A DNA stretch of 64,000 nucleotides, from the NCBI GenBank assembly GCA_017531225.1, contig JAFXLL010000003.1, positions 1 to 64,000 of the forward strand, given 5' to 3'. Every line of letters begins with the position of its first letter. Position 1 is the first letter of the stretch. The translations under genes and the position numbers were made by a program. The notes beneath the pieces were generated by a model. That model was given only the letters and a program-made list of their open reading frames with translations, was not told the origin of the DNA and ran no database searches. The DNA comes from Bacteroidales bacterium. Its GTDB lineage: Bacteria > Bacteroidota > Bacteroidia > Bacteroidales > F082. This document shows positions 1-7,059 of this stretch, in pieces.

Positions 1-139
1 CGCTCAGAAGGTACATCCAATACTACAACAACGACAGAATCAAACTGAGGCTAAATGGAAAGAGCCCGGCGCAGTACCGAGCTCTTTTCTCTGGGGCCTG
101 ATTTAATGTTAAACCGTCCAACTTCTGGGGGTCACATCA
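1..139 (+). mobile_element. Right end of an IS3-family insertion sequence
   Basis: The window opens inside an insertion sequence. Bases 3-101 encode the last 32 residues of an IS3/IS150-type transposase (see next entry). They are followed by a terminal-inverted-repeat-like stretch at about 106-139 containing ACCGTCCAACTTCTGGGG and ending in CA, as IS3-family ends do. The left end lies outside the window, so neither completeness nor the target duplication can be judged. Confidence 0.75.
3..101 (+). CDS. IS3-family transposase (OrfB), C-terminal fragment
   Basis: The third reading frame from base 3 gives a peptide with YIQYYNNDRIKLRLNGKSP followed by AQYR and a TGA stop at 99-101. The YIxYYNxxRIxxxLxGxSPxxYR pattern is the standard end of the DDE integrase domain of IS3/IS150 transposases. 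The 5' part is cut off by the window edge, so activity cannot be assessed. Confidence 0.8.
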   Translation, partial: LRRYIQYYNNDRIKLRLNGKSPAQYRALFSGA

Positions 140-201
140 AATGGTGGCCCTTTTTCTTTAAAAAATTCTCCAAAAACGTTTGACGTATTAATATTTTGTT
201 G

Positions 202-209
202 TATTTTTG
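202..209 (+). promoter_or_regulatory. Bacteroidota -7 promoter element (TATTTTTG)
   Basis: TATTTTTG lies 16 bases before the ATG at 225, with a TTTGAC element about 20 bases upstream. It places the start of the nuclease-like gene at 225 rather than at the in-frame TTG inside the box. Confidence 0.55.
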
Positions 210-224
210 AAGTCGATTGTCGAG

Positions 225-607
225 ATGCAAATAGGCCAGAAGTTTAACTTTCTAAAATATTTGCGTCAAATGGAAATTAAAGATTTTGTAAGCGTTGAAG
301 AACGCATCCTCCAACTTGTTAGAAAAGCCGACGAAACAGAATGGAAAAACGACAGTTGGGTATTTCAGCCATTAAGCACTCGAGAAAGAAACATCCGAAT
401 ATGACAGAGGCCGATTTCTGCCTCATCCCCATGATAATTGCTTGTGCTGATGAGATTACACTCGGAAAGTATCCTGAAACCGTGGTATATCGCAAAGTAC
501 TCGAAAAAGAGTATTACTACGTTGAGTGTACCCGAACCGGTAGGAAGCGACTGGCCATGAAGACTTTCTATAAAACAAGAACCGCACCCGAAGATGCGGT
601 CCCATAG
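225..607 (+). pseudogene. PBECR-like (barnase/EndoU/ColicinE5-RelE fold) nuclease-domain gene, frameshifted
   Basis: Two overlapping frames together look like one small protein of about 127 residues. The first (225-404) carries an N-terminal part ending near WKNDSWVF. The second (open from 323, stop at 605-607) carries HSRKKHPNMTEADF, a YYYVECTRTGRKRLAMKTFY strand pair and a short tail. The second half resembles the phage-associated PBECR nuclease-fold domains that have an H..KKHP..t.eDF..iP helix and a vyyVeevRtgrkrLa.kt.Y ending. A one-base backward shift near 355-365 would join the frames as WVF-SAIKHSRKKH. No canonical slippery heptamer is visible, so mutational decay beside the IS is the simpler reading. 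No partner antitoxin gene is visible. The family assignment is from pattern memory only. Confidence 0.5.
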
Positions 608-736
608 GTCTTTCAGTGCTGTCTGCTACCATTTCGGCCGTGACGCTGTACGCCCTTAACGTGCTGAAACGACTCTGCAAATATATGCATTCTTTTTTAT
701 TTAGCAAGGGTTTCGTGTGTTTTTCTTCCAAATTCC

Positions 737-744
737 TATCTTTG
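737..744 (+). promoter_or_regulatory. -7 promoter element (TATCTTTG) for bcp
   Basis: TATCTTTG ends 22 bases before the bcp ATG, in the AT-rich gap 608-766, which otherwise holds nothing recognisable. Confidence 0.6.
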
Positions 745-766
745 CACAACGCTAAATCAATCCATC

Positions 767-1213
767 ATGCTACAAAAAGGAACAAAAGCCCCTTATTTCG
801 AGGGCAAGGACGAAAACGGGAATACCGTTAAACTTACTGATTTCACTGGAAAGAAACTGGTGCTTTATTTCTATCCCAAGGACAGCACTCCGGGATGCAC
901 CGCAGAGGCTTGCGACCTGCGCAACAATTACGAGCGTTTCCTGGCGCTGGGCTATCATGTGTTGGGTGTCAGTCGCGACAGCGCCGCTTCGCATCAGAAG
1001 TTTATCGCCAAATATGAGCTGCCTTTCCACCTGATCGCCGACACCGACCTGACTATTTTGAAAGCATACGAGGCTTGGGGTGAAAAGAAGATGTATGGCA
1101 AGGTGACGGAAGGTACGCTTCGTACCACCTACGTCATCGACGAAAACGGCATCATCATTGACGCCATCGGCAAGGTCGATACCAAAAACCATACGGCACA
1201 ATTGCTCCAGTAA
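767..1213 (+). CDS. bcp: Thioredoxin-dependent peroxiredoxin (Bcp/PrxQ)
   Basis: This cytoplasmic thiol peroxidase of 148 residues reduces hydrogen peroxide and organic hydroperoxides at the expense of thioredoxin. The peroxidatic cysteine is C44 in the motif STPGCTAEAC, and C49, five residues on, is the resolving cysteine typical of the PrxQ subfamily. The AhpC/TSA fold spans the whole protein, and the length is normal for the family. A TATCTTTG promoter element lies just upstream. The DUF5131 gene starts 27 bases after its stop and is probably co-transcribed. Confidence 0.93.
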   Translation: MLQKGTKAPYFEGKDENGNTVKLTDFTGKKLVLYFYPKDSTPGCTAEACDLRNNYERFLALGYHVLGVSRDSAASHQKFIAKYELPFHLIADTDLTILKAYEAWGEKKMYGKVTEGTLRTTYVIDENGIIIDAIGKVDTKNHTAQLLQ

Positions 1214-1240
1214 TAACGGCTCACGAACTCGCTGTCAAGC

Positions 1241-2044
1241 ATGTCCGAACATTGGGAAATATACGCCGACTGGAATCCGTGGCACGGATGCACCAAGATC
1301 AGCCCTGGATGCAAATATTGCTATGTGTATCGGCAGGATGAGATGTATGGCAGCGAGATCTCTAGCAGCGAGTGCCGCAAGACGGGTAACTTCAACCTTC
1401 CCATCAAGCGGAAGCGTGACAAATCTTGGAAGATCGAGAGCGGCAAGATCGTGTTCACTTGCTTCACCTCGGATTTCCTGCTGAAAGATGCCGACCCGTG
1501 GCGACCGGATTGTTGGCTGATGATGAAACGTCGCAGCGACCTCTGGTTCTTCTTTTTCACCAAGCGCATCGACCGTTTCATGGAGTGCGTGCCCGACGAC
1601 TGGGGCGACGGTTACGACAATGTCATTGTAGGCTGTACGGTGGAAAACCAGGAGATGGCGGATCATCGTTTACCGATCTTCCTGAAGCTTCCCATCAAAC
1701 ATAAAACCATCATTGCGTCGCCGCTGATCACGGCAATTGACCTTACGCCTTATTTGAATGAAACTATTGAGGAAGTGTCGGTAGGAGGGGAGTCGGGCGC
1801 TGAAGCCAGGCCTTGTAACTACGAGTGGGTGCTAGCCCTACGTGAGCAATGCATCGCCAAAGACGTTCCTTTCCGTTTCCACCAAACAGGGGCGCATTTC
1901 ATCAAGGATGGAAAAGAATACCGGGTACGGCGTTGCTACCAGCTTAGCCAAGCGCACAAGGCCAATATCGACTACAAGATAGGCAAATACTTAGTTCCAG
2001 AGAAGGCGAAATTCGAATGGAAAGACAGTGACTATCACGATTAG
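1241..2044 (+). CDS. DUF5131 / phage Gp37-Gp68 family protein
   Basis: This 267-residue protein opens with the family signature WNPWHGCTKISPGCKYCY. Its cysteines C17, C24 and C27 (C-x6-C-x2-C) suggest a metal or Fe-S site like that of radical-SAM enzymes. Further family features are the FFFFTKRIDR segment near residue 105 and the SVGGESG segment near residue 180. Members occur in phages and in bacterial chromosomes, and I know of no established reaction. It lies 27 bases downstream of bcp on the same strand, which could mean shared transcription. A phage origin is possible, but no other phage genes are nearby. Confidence 0.8.
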   Translation: MSEHWEIYADWNPWHGCTKISPGCKYCYVYRQDEMYGSEISSSECRKTGNFNLPIKRKRDKSWKIESGKIVFTCFTSDFLLKDADPWRPDCWLMMKRRSDLWFFFFTKRIDRFMECVPDDWGDGYDNVIVGCTVENQEMADHRLPIFLKLPIKHKTIIASPLITAIDLTPYLNETIEEVSVGGESGAEARPCNYEWVLALREQCIAKDVPFRFHQTGAHFIKDGKEYRVRRCYQLSQAHKANIDYKIGKYLVPEKAKFEWKDSDYHD

Positions 2045-2050
2045 TTTTTT

Positions 2051-2058
2051 TATTTTTG
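2051..2058 (+). promoter_or_regulatory. -7 promoter element (TATTTTTG) for the repeat surface protein
   Basis: TATTTTTG ends 22 bases before the ATG at 2081, directly after the DUF5131 stop. The nearer upstream in-frame TTG at 2072 is less likely as start because ATG 2081 opens a proper signal peptide. Confidence 0.55.
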
Positions 2059-2080
2059 CCGCTCGAAATATTTGTTAATT

Positions 2081-3925
2081 ATGAATAAACTTTACAAACG
2101 ATTTTTTACTATTATCACTGCCCTCATCTTGGGCTTGGGGAATCTCTTGGCACAAGGCACTAGGGATGATTATACTAACTCCTATCTCACCATTGAGTGC
2201 TTGGCTAGCGTCGGCTCGATTAAATTAAATATCCCTGCTGAGCTCACTCCTGCGGAAATGACATCCGTCTCATATTCCACTGATGAAGGGGCTACTTGGA
2301 CTACGTATCAGATTAATTCCACCAGCCAAACCATTCAAGTCGACTTTCAACTAGGCGAAAAGGTGTATTTCAAGGGACTTGGAAAACAGTGTTGTACCGG
2401 ATTTGATGCTAATGGTTATTGCCCCAGCCTCCGTTTTTCTGGCACTGGCAGATATAAGGTCTCTGGTAACATCATGAGTCTCCTATATGGTGACGATTTT
2501 GCCTCGCAAACAGAGTGCCCTGAAGGATCTACTTTTACTTTCGCTGAGTTGTTTGTGGGCAATTCCTTATTGAATTCGGCTGAGGATCTCGTGCTTCCAG
2601 CAATGACGCTGACTCCCTATTGCTATTATGGCTTGTTTTATCAATGTAAACATTTGACAAAAGCTCCTCAGTTACCTGCCACTACGTTAGATACTGACAG
2701 CTATAATTATATGTTCGGTAATTGTACTGCGTTGAAGGTAGCTCCGGATTTATCTGCCACCACTATGGGCCATTTGAGTTGCGCAAATATGTTCGAAGGA
2801 TGTAGAGCATTGATAGAGGCGCCCGAGTTGCCAGCAACGACGATGGGTGTTAGTTGCTATATTTGCATGTTCAAGGGTTGTCGCTCATTGGTTGCCGCGC
2901 CAGCTCTTCCTGCTACAACATTGGCATACGAATGTTACAAGCACATGTTCGAAGGATGTGTTTCGATGACAGAGGCACCTGAGTTGCCGGCTACGACTAT
3001 GTCTGAGTTCGGTTATTCTTTTATGTTCGATGGGTGTACTTCGTTGACTGAAGCCCCTGCCTTACCAGCCACAACCCTGGCTGCTTCATGTTATGAGTCC
3101 ATGTTTATTAATTGTCAAAACCTTGTATCTGCACCCCAGCTGCCGGCAACCACTTTGGCGCTGTCTTGTTATGATTACATGTTCGGGAACTGCTCTTCGT
3201 TGACAGAAGCCCCTGCCTTGCCGGCTACTGTTTTAGCAGAACTGTGCTATGCCTGCATGTTTTTTGAATGTTCTTCGTTGCGCTCAGCACCTGAGTTGCC
3301 GGCTACTACGCTGGCACCAGAGTGTTACACGTTTATGTTCTATCATTGTACCGCGTTGACCGAAGCCCCAGAACTACCTGCCACTACCATGGTATTTAAA
3401 TGCTATAAAGGGATGTTTGACGGTTGCACTTCCTTGACAAGAACTCCCGTATTGACGGCTCCCGTTTTGGCGTTTGAATGCTATGCAGGAATGTTTGAGC
3501 TTTGCTCGAATCTTCAGGAAGTCACCTGTTTGGCCACTGACATCTCAGCGACGGACTGTGTTAAATGGTGGCTGGAAGGTGTTGCTTCTTCAGGCAATTT
3601 CTACAAGGCTCCCGAGATGGAAGATTGGCTGCTCAATAGTGATTCGGGCATTCCGGAAGGATGGACTGTTGCCAATTATAATGGGGTAGAAGAACAACAG
3701 GACCAAGTGGTTGTCTATCCAAATCCCGTTGCCGATCAACTCCATATCACGGGTGAGGATATCCAATCGGTGAAGGTGTTTGACATGCAAGGGCGTTTGG
3801 TTCATTCCGTGGAATGTGGCCACGCCGACCAGGTGGAAGTGGACTTCCAAGACCTTACCAAAGGAATCTACATCGTTTCCATCCTTTCCGAGGGGAAGGT
3901 CGTTAACCAACAAGTGGTATTCTGA
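2081..3925 (+). CDS. Secreted 26-residue-repeat surface protein with T9SS sorting domain
   Basis: The protein has 614 residues. An N-terminal signal peptide (MNKLYKRFFTIITALILGLG, then AQ) is followed by about 12 tandem repeats of 26 residues from roughly residue 170 to 500, of the form TEAPxLPATTLAxxCYxxMF-x-GCxSL, each encoded by 78 bases. The pattern is leucine-rich-repeat-like and resembles other Bacteroidota surface repeats, but I cannot fix the fold. The last ~75 residues form a type A T9SS C-terminal domain (VVVYPNPVADQLHI, then KVFDMQGRLV and KGIYIVSI), so the protein should be exported through the outer membrane and cell-attached. The ligand is unknown. The ATG at 2081 was chosen for the signal peptide. 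Confidence 0.85.
   Translation: MNKLYKRFFTIITALILGLGNLLAQGTRDDYTNSYLTIECLASVGSIKLNIPAELTPAEMTSVSYSTDEGATWTTYQINSTSQTIQVDFQLGEKVYFKGLGKQCCTGFDANGYCPSLRFSGTGRYKVSGNIMSLLYGDDFASQTECPEGSTFTFAELFVGNSLLNSAEDLVLPAMTLTPYCYYGLFYQCKHLTKAPQLPATTLDTDSYNYMFGNCTALKVAPDLSATTMGHLSCANMFEGCRALIEAPELPATTMGVSCYICMFKGCRSLVAAPALPATTLAYECYKHMFEGCVSMTEAPELPATTMSEFGYSFMFDGCTSLTEAPALPATTLAASCYESMFINCQNLVSAPQLPATTLALSCYDYMFGNCSSLTEAPALPATVLAELCYACMFFECSSLRSAPELPATTLAPECYTFMFYHCTALTEAPELPATTMVFKCYKGMFDGCTSLTRTPVLTAPVLAFECYAGMFELCSNLQEVTCLATDISATDCVKWWLEGVASSGNFYKAPEMEDWLLNSDSGIPEGWTVANYNGVEEQQDQVVVYPNPVADQLHITGEDIQSVKVFDMQGRLVHSVECGHADQVEVDFQDLTKGIYIVSILSEGKVVNQQVVF
2570..3520 (+). repeat. Tandem 78-bp coding repeats (about 12 copies)
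   Basis: In-frame 78-base units encode the 26-residue modules of the surface protein. The ATGTTC of successive units falls at 2789 and 2867, exactly 78 bases apart. Copies have diverged at synonymous and surface positions, so this is an old array, though copy-number change by recombination remains possible. Confidence 0.8.
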
Positions 3926-3927
3926 AA

Positions 3928-4053
3928 TAGATGACCCAGGAGGATTACCGATATTACGACCACATCATCGTGATGGATCACAACAACATCCGTAACCTAA
4001 AACGTCTATTGGGAGAGGACAAAGACCATAAAATAATTCTTCTGATGGATAGG
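3928..4053 (+). pseudogene. Remnant of a low-molecular-weight protein tyrosine phosphatase
   Basis: Right after the stop of the surface protein, the frame from 3931 encodes MTQEDYRYYDHIIVMDHNNI, then RNLKRLLGEDKDHKI and LLMD. This matches the middle of LMW-PTPs (the eDf..fD.IlvMD..N.rnl segment). The N-terminal catalytic CxxxxxR loop and the C-terminal DPY general-acid loop are both missing. The reading frame continues to 4122 with unrelated sequence. It is therefore an internal fragment of about 40 codons and not a working enzyme. Its good conservation suggests recent loss. Confidence 0.65.
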
Positions 4054-4081
4054 GCTTTTTTCATGGGACGAATATTTTTAG

Positions 4082-4390
4082 CTATTCAATTTCAAAGTCT
4101 AAACACGCTCGTTGAACGGTAAAAGGACGAACCTTTCCGTTGGCTACGGCCAAATGCTCGGGATGTTGTGCGTAGACCTTCAGCGCTTCTTCGTTCTCTA
4201 AGGTGCAATCCAACATCAAGTCGGCAGTGGAGGAGGGTAGACGTCCACCAATAGTCACCTTGACGTCGATCAGTCCAGGTACCTTGCCGACCAGTCCTTC
4301 CAAACCTTCCTTGATACCAGCCTTCACGGCTTCTTTTTCGTCTTCCGAAAGTTCCGGATTCAATGTCCAGAGAATGATGTGCTTAACCAT
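4082..4390 (-). CDS. Stress-responsive A/B barrel (Dabb) domain protein
   Basis: This 102-residue protein starts MVKHIILWTL, has a helix with LSEDEKEAVKAGIKEGLEGL, a central PGLIDVKVTIG strand, DLMLDCTLENEEALKVYAQH, and ends RACLDFEIE. This is the full ferredoxin-like Dabb fold (His near the N-terminus, the L.....yq.hP.H segment near residue 78). Such proteins form dimeric barrels; no specific substrate can be assigned. It lies downstream of the two tRNA genes on the same strand. Confidence 0.85.
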   Translation of the reverse strand: MVKHIILWTLNPELSEDEKEAVKAGIKEGLEGLVGKVPGLIDVKVTIGGRLPSSTADLMLDCTLENEEALKVYAQHPEHLAVANGKVRPFTVQRACLDFEIE

Positions 4391-4450
4391 AATGCGTCAA
4401 CCTATTTTGAAAAAAGGAGTCACGAAACCTCGTAACTCCTTGATTTTTAG

Positions 4451-4528
4451 TGGTCGGGGCAAAAGGATTCGAACCTTCGACCCCCTGCTCCCAAAGCAGG
4501 TGCGCTAGCCGGACTGCGCCATACCCCG
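4451..4528 (-). tRNA. tRNA-Pro (anticodon TGG)
   Basis: The minus strand folds as a cloverleaf. The acceptor stem CGGGGTA pairs with TGCCCCG (one G-T pair). The anticodon stem is CCTGC/GCAGG with loop TTTGGGA, anticodon TGG. The T-loop is GGTTCGAATCC, with discriminator A and an encoded CCA at 4451-4453. Confidence 0.93.
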
Positions 4529-4563
4529 AAACAAATGACGATGCAAAAACATCGTCAATTTGT

Positions 4564-4655
4564 TGGCGGAGAAGGGGGGATTCGAACCCCCGGTACCCCT
4601 TGCGGGATACGACAGTTTAGCAAACTGTTGGTTTCAGCCACTCACCCACCTCTCC
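4564..4655 (-). tRNA. tRNA-Ser (anticodon GCT)
   Basis: This 92-base class II tRNA has acceptor stem GGAGAGG/CTTCTCC and an anticodon loop with GCT inside CAGTTTGCTAAACTG. The long variable arm is GTATCCCGCAAGGGGTAC, the T-loop GGTTCGAATCC, discriminator G, and CCA is encoded. It lies upstream of tRNA-Pro and is probably co-transcribed with it. Confidence 0.93.
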
Positions 4656-4673
4656 GTGGTGCGAATTGCGGTG

Positions 4674-4681
4674 CAAAAATA
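4674..4681 (-). promoter_or_regulatory. -7 promoter element (TATTTTTG) for the tRNA pair
   Basis: On the minus strand TATTTTTG ends 18 bases before the 5' end of tRNA-Ser, in a short gap with no gene. Confidence 0.55.
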
Positions 4682-4727
4682 CGCTTTTTACCCGTATACG
4701 CAACCTTTTTTTAGATTTTTTTCACAA

Positions 4728-4985
4728 TTATTTTGCAGTTCCTTGAAAATCAAGCTCTTCTTCGAATAAGGCCAGTTGGTTCTCGGTGACGTACAACTCT
4801 GGTGGCACCTCGTACTCATAGTTGCTGATGAAACGTGAGATACAGCGCTTGATCAGCTTGATGGGCGTCGTGCGACGTGCCTTGCAATAGTTCTTGAGGG
4901 ACCGATACTGCCCCTGCGAGAGCTTGAAAGTCACCGCGTGGTACTGGTAACTCTTTCGCGACCGCTTGTTTTTCTTTGCTTTCAT
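4728..4985 (-). CDS. Small basic protein of unknown function, coupled to glmM
   Basis: I do not recognise this 85-residue protein. It has a lysine/arginine-rich N-terminus (MKAKKNKRSRKSYQYH), a middle helix with QYRSLKNYCKARRTTPIKLI, and an acidic C-terminus. Its ATG overlaps the glmM stop codon (ATGA at 4982-4985), so it is very likely translated by coupling with glmM. The basic N-terminal half could bind nucleic acid or membrane, but that is only a guess from composition. Confidence 0.7.
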   Translation of the reverse strand: MKAKKNKRSRKSYQYHAVTFKLSQGQYRSLKNYCKARRTTPIKLIKRCISRFISNYEYEVPPELYVTENQLALFEEELDFQGTAK

Positions 4986-6364
4986 TGTAATATGTCTTTG
5001 CAGCCGAGGATCATCTGTGCGAACCGCTCAGCTTCAGCCTCCGATTTGCCTTCGGAATAGATGCGGATGATCGGTTCGGTGTTCGATTTGCGCAGATGCA
5101 CCCAGCCTTCCTCGAAGTCGATCTTGACACCATCGATGGTGGTGACCTTCTCGTTCTTGAACTTCTCGGCGAACTTGGCAAGGATACCGTCTACATCCAT
5201 ACCCTCGGTGAGTTGAATCTTGTTTTTCGACATGAAATAGGCCGGATAGGTCTTCTTCAGTTCGGAGCACTTGATGCGCTTCTCGGCCAATTGGGTGAGG
5301 AAGAGCGCTGTGCCTACCAAAGCGTCGCGGCCATAGTGGATCTCAGGATAGATGACGCCTCCGTTGCCTTCGCCACCGATCACAGCGTTCACTTCCTTCA
5401 TCTTCTCTACCACGTTGACTTCGCCTACAGCGGCGGCAAAATATTGTTGTCCATGCTGTTGCGTAACGTCACGTAAAGCCCTAGTTGATGATAAGTTCGA
5501 CACGGTTGAGCCCGGGGTGTGCTTCAGCACGAAGTCGGCTACTGACACTAAGGTGTATTCTTCGCCAAACAGCTCGCCATCTTCCTTCACGAAGACCAGA
5601 CGGTCCACATCGGGGTCGACAACCACACCAAAGTCGCAGCCCTGCTCACGTACGTAACGGCAAATATCGGTGAGGTTCTGAGCCAAAGGCTCTGGAGTAT
5701 GAGCGAAGTTGCCGGTCGGCTCGCAGTTCAGCTCCAGGATGTCGTCCACGCCCAAGGCGCGCAACATCTTTGGGATGGCGATGCCACCTGTGGAGTTGAC
5801 GGCGTCAACAGCCACTTTGAAATGGGCTTGCTTGATCACCTCTTTGTTTACTAATGGCAACTGGCATACCATCTCCACGTGCTTGTCAATCCAACCATCC
5901 ACCAGCTGGTAGCTGCCAATCTTGTCGATGGTGACAAACTCAAACTCGTCTCTTGCAGCAACGTCGAGCAGCCATGCGCCTTCGGCGGCTGAGATGAACT
6001 CGCCCTTCTCGTTGAGGAGCTTCAAGGCGTTCCATTGGGCTGGGTTGTGGCTGGCGGTCAGGATGATGCCAGCATCGGCCTTCAGTCCGGTGACGGCAAT
6101 CTCGGTGGTAGGTGTGGTGCTCAAGCCAATGTCAAGCACATCGGCGCCCATGGCCTGCAGCGTGCCGCAAACGATCTGGTTTACGAAGAAGCCTGACATG
6201 CGTGCGTCGCGACCTACTACGATACGGGGGCGCTCAATGCCTTTACGTTGAACGAACTTTACAAATGCAGCGGTGAATTTCACCATGTCGATAGGGGTGA
6301 GGTTGTCGCCGGGAACTCCGCCAATGGTACCGCGGATGCCGGAAATGGATTTGATCAGTGTCAT
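4982..6364 (-). CDS. glmM: Phosphoglucosamine mutase
   Basis: This 460-residue alpha-D-phosphohexomutase interconverts glucosamine-6-phosphate and glucosamine-1-phosphate on the way to UDP-GlcNAc. Domain 1 has the phosphoserine loop TASHNP with S105; the metal site is DPDVDR near residue 248; the sugar loop is GGEGNGGVIYP; and the phosphate-binding loop RKSNTEPIIR is near the C-terminus. A phosphomannomutase role is possible, but the sugar-loop sequence and full length fit the Bacteroidota GlmM type. glmS, the preceding step, lies near the other end of the window. The small gene at 4728 overlaps its stop. Confidence 0.85.
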   Translation of the reverse strand: MTLIKSISGIRGTIGGVPGDNLTPIDMVKFTAAFVKFVQRKGIERPRIVVGRDARMSGFFVNQIVCGTLQAMGADVLDIGLSTTPTTEIAVTGLKADAGIILTASHNPAQWNALKLLNEKGEFISAAEGAWLLDVAARDEFEFVTIDKIGSYQLVDGWIDKHVEMVCQLPLVNKEVIKQAHFKVAVDAVNSTGGIAIPKMLRALGVDDILELNCEPTGNFAHTPEPLAQNLTDICRYVREQGCDFGVVVDPDVDRLVFVKEDGELFGEEYTLVSVADFVLKHTPGSTVSNLSSTRALRDVTQQHGQQYFAAAVGEVNVVEKMKEVNAVIGGEGNGGVIYPEIHYGRDALVGTALFLTQLAEKRIKCSELKKTYPAYFMSKNKIQLTEGMDVDGILAKFAEKFKNEKVTTIDGVKIDFEEGWVHLRKSNTEPIIRIYSEGKSEAEAERFAQMILGCKDILQ

Positions 6365-6408
6365 TTTATACTAAATAAGTTAATTGTCCGTTAAATGAAT
6401 TAAAGATG

Positions 6409-6416
6409 CAAATTTA
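6409..6416 (-). promoter_or_regulatory. -7 promoter element (TAAATTTG) for glmM
   Basis: TAAATTTG on the minus strand lies 44 bases before the glmM ATG. It abuts the divergent plus-strand box at 6418-6425, so the two promoters must compete or share a control region. Confidence 0.5.
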
Positions 6417-6417
6417 C

Positions 6418-6425
6418 TATTTTTG
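6418..6425 (+). promoter_or_regulatory. -7 promoter element (TATTTTTG) for the MORN-like gene
   Basis: TATTTTTG ends 16 bases before the ATG at 6442 and sits back to back with the glmM box. Confidence 0.55.
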
Positions 6426-6441
6426 CAAATAAAAACAAATT

Positions 6442-7059
6442 ATGAGAAAAATCCTTTTTGCAATACTGTGTTTTTTCCTTCTCGGAAATCTCTCGTTGAA
6501 CGCCCAAGATCATAACCGCACGGACAACAAAGGCCGTAAACAAGGCTTATGGATGGATTTTTATCCCAATGGGCAGAAGCGTTACGAAGGCCATTTCAAG
6601 AATGACAAGTGTCAGGGTGTTTTCACCTATTATCAAGAAAACGGGGCGTTGTGGGCGACCAACACGTTCGACAAGTCGGGGACCAAGGCACTCAACAAGA
6701 CGTATGCGCCTAACGGGAGCATGATCGCTACCGGCTATTACGTTAACCAGCAGAAGGAAGGGGAATGGCGTTTCTATACGGAAGACGGCAAACTCCTTAC
6801 GGTGGAGGAATACAAAAACGGTTTGGCTGACGGTCCCTCAAAGACTTATTATGAGACAGGAGTCCTCATGTCTGAAAGGCAATACGTTAACGACGTCTTG
6901 GAAGGTCCTGCAAAGAATTACTATCCTTCAGGTGCTTTGAAGGAAGAAGGAGAATTCCATAACGATAAGAAATCAGGCATCTGGAAGACCTACAACGAAG
7001 ATGGCGACGTCATCAGCGTCGAGAACTATAGCGCCCCTGATCTCAAAGGCTTCGATTAA
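6442..7059 (+). CDS. Secreted MORN/YwqK-like repeat protein
   Basis: The 205-residue protein has a signal peptide (MRKILFAILCFFLLGNLSLN, then AQ) and then about six MORN-like repeats, such as GLWMDFYPNGQKRYEGHF, GEWRFYTEDGKLLTVEEYKNG and GPAKNYYPSGALKEEGEF. Similar repeat proteins are often named 'toxin-antitoxin YwqK family antitoxin', but nothing here supports a toxin-antitoxin role. The likely place is periplasm or cell envelope. Its stop is nested with that of the convergent mutase-fusion gene (TTAA at 7056-7059). Confidence 0.82.
   Translation: MRKILFAILCFFLLGNLSLNAQDHNRTDNKGRKQGLWMDFYPNGQKRYEGHFKNDKCQGVFTYYQENGALWATNTFDKSGTKALNKTYAPNGSMIATGYYVNQQKEGEWRFYTEDGKLLTVEEYKNGLADGPSKTYYETGVLMSERQYVNDVLEGPAKNYYPSGALKEEGEFHNDKKSGIWKTYNEDGDVISVENYSAPDLKGFD

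Noticed and set aside
340-370. Programmed -1 frameshift in the nuclease-like gene
   Set aside because: No X-XXY-YYZ slippery heptamer or following hairpin is evident; decay or a sequencing indel is more likely. Kept only as a lesser alternative.
456-749. Minus-strand 97-codon frame across the end of the nuclease-like gene
   Set aside because: It overlaps coding sequence and a promoter region and shows no protein-like pattern.
2570-3520. Regular 78-base periodicity that could suggest a CRISPR or satellite array
   Set aside because: The period is a whole number of codons in one open frame with conserved protein repeats, and the units differ at synonymous positions.
6442-7059. Toxin-antitoxin role for the YwqK-like gene
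   Set aside because: The name comes from database habit; there is a signal peptide and no toxin gene next to it.
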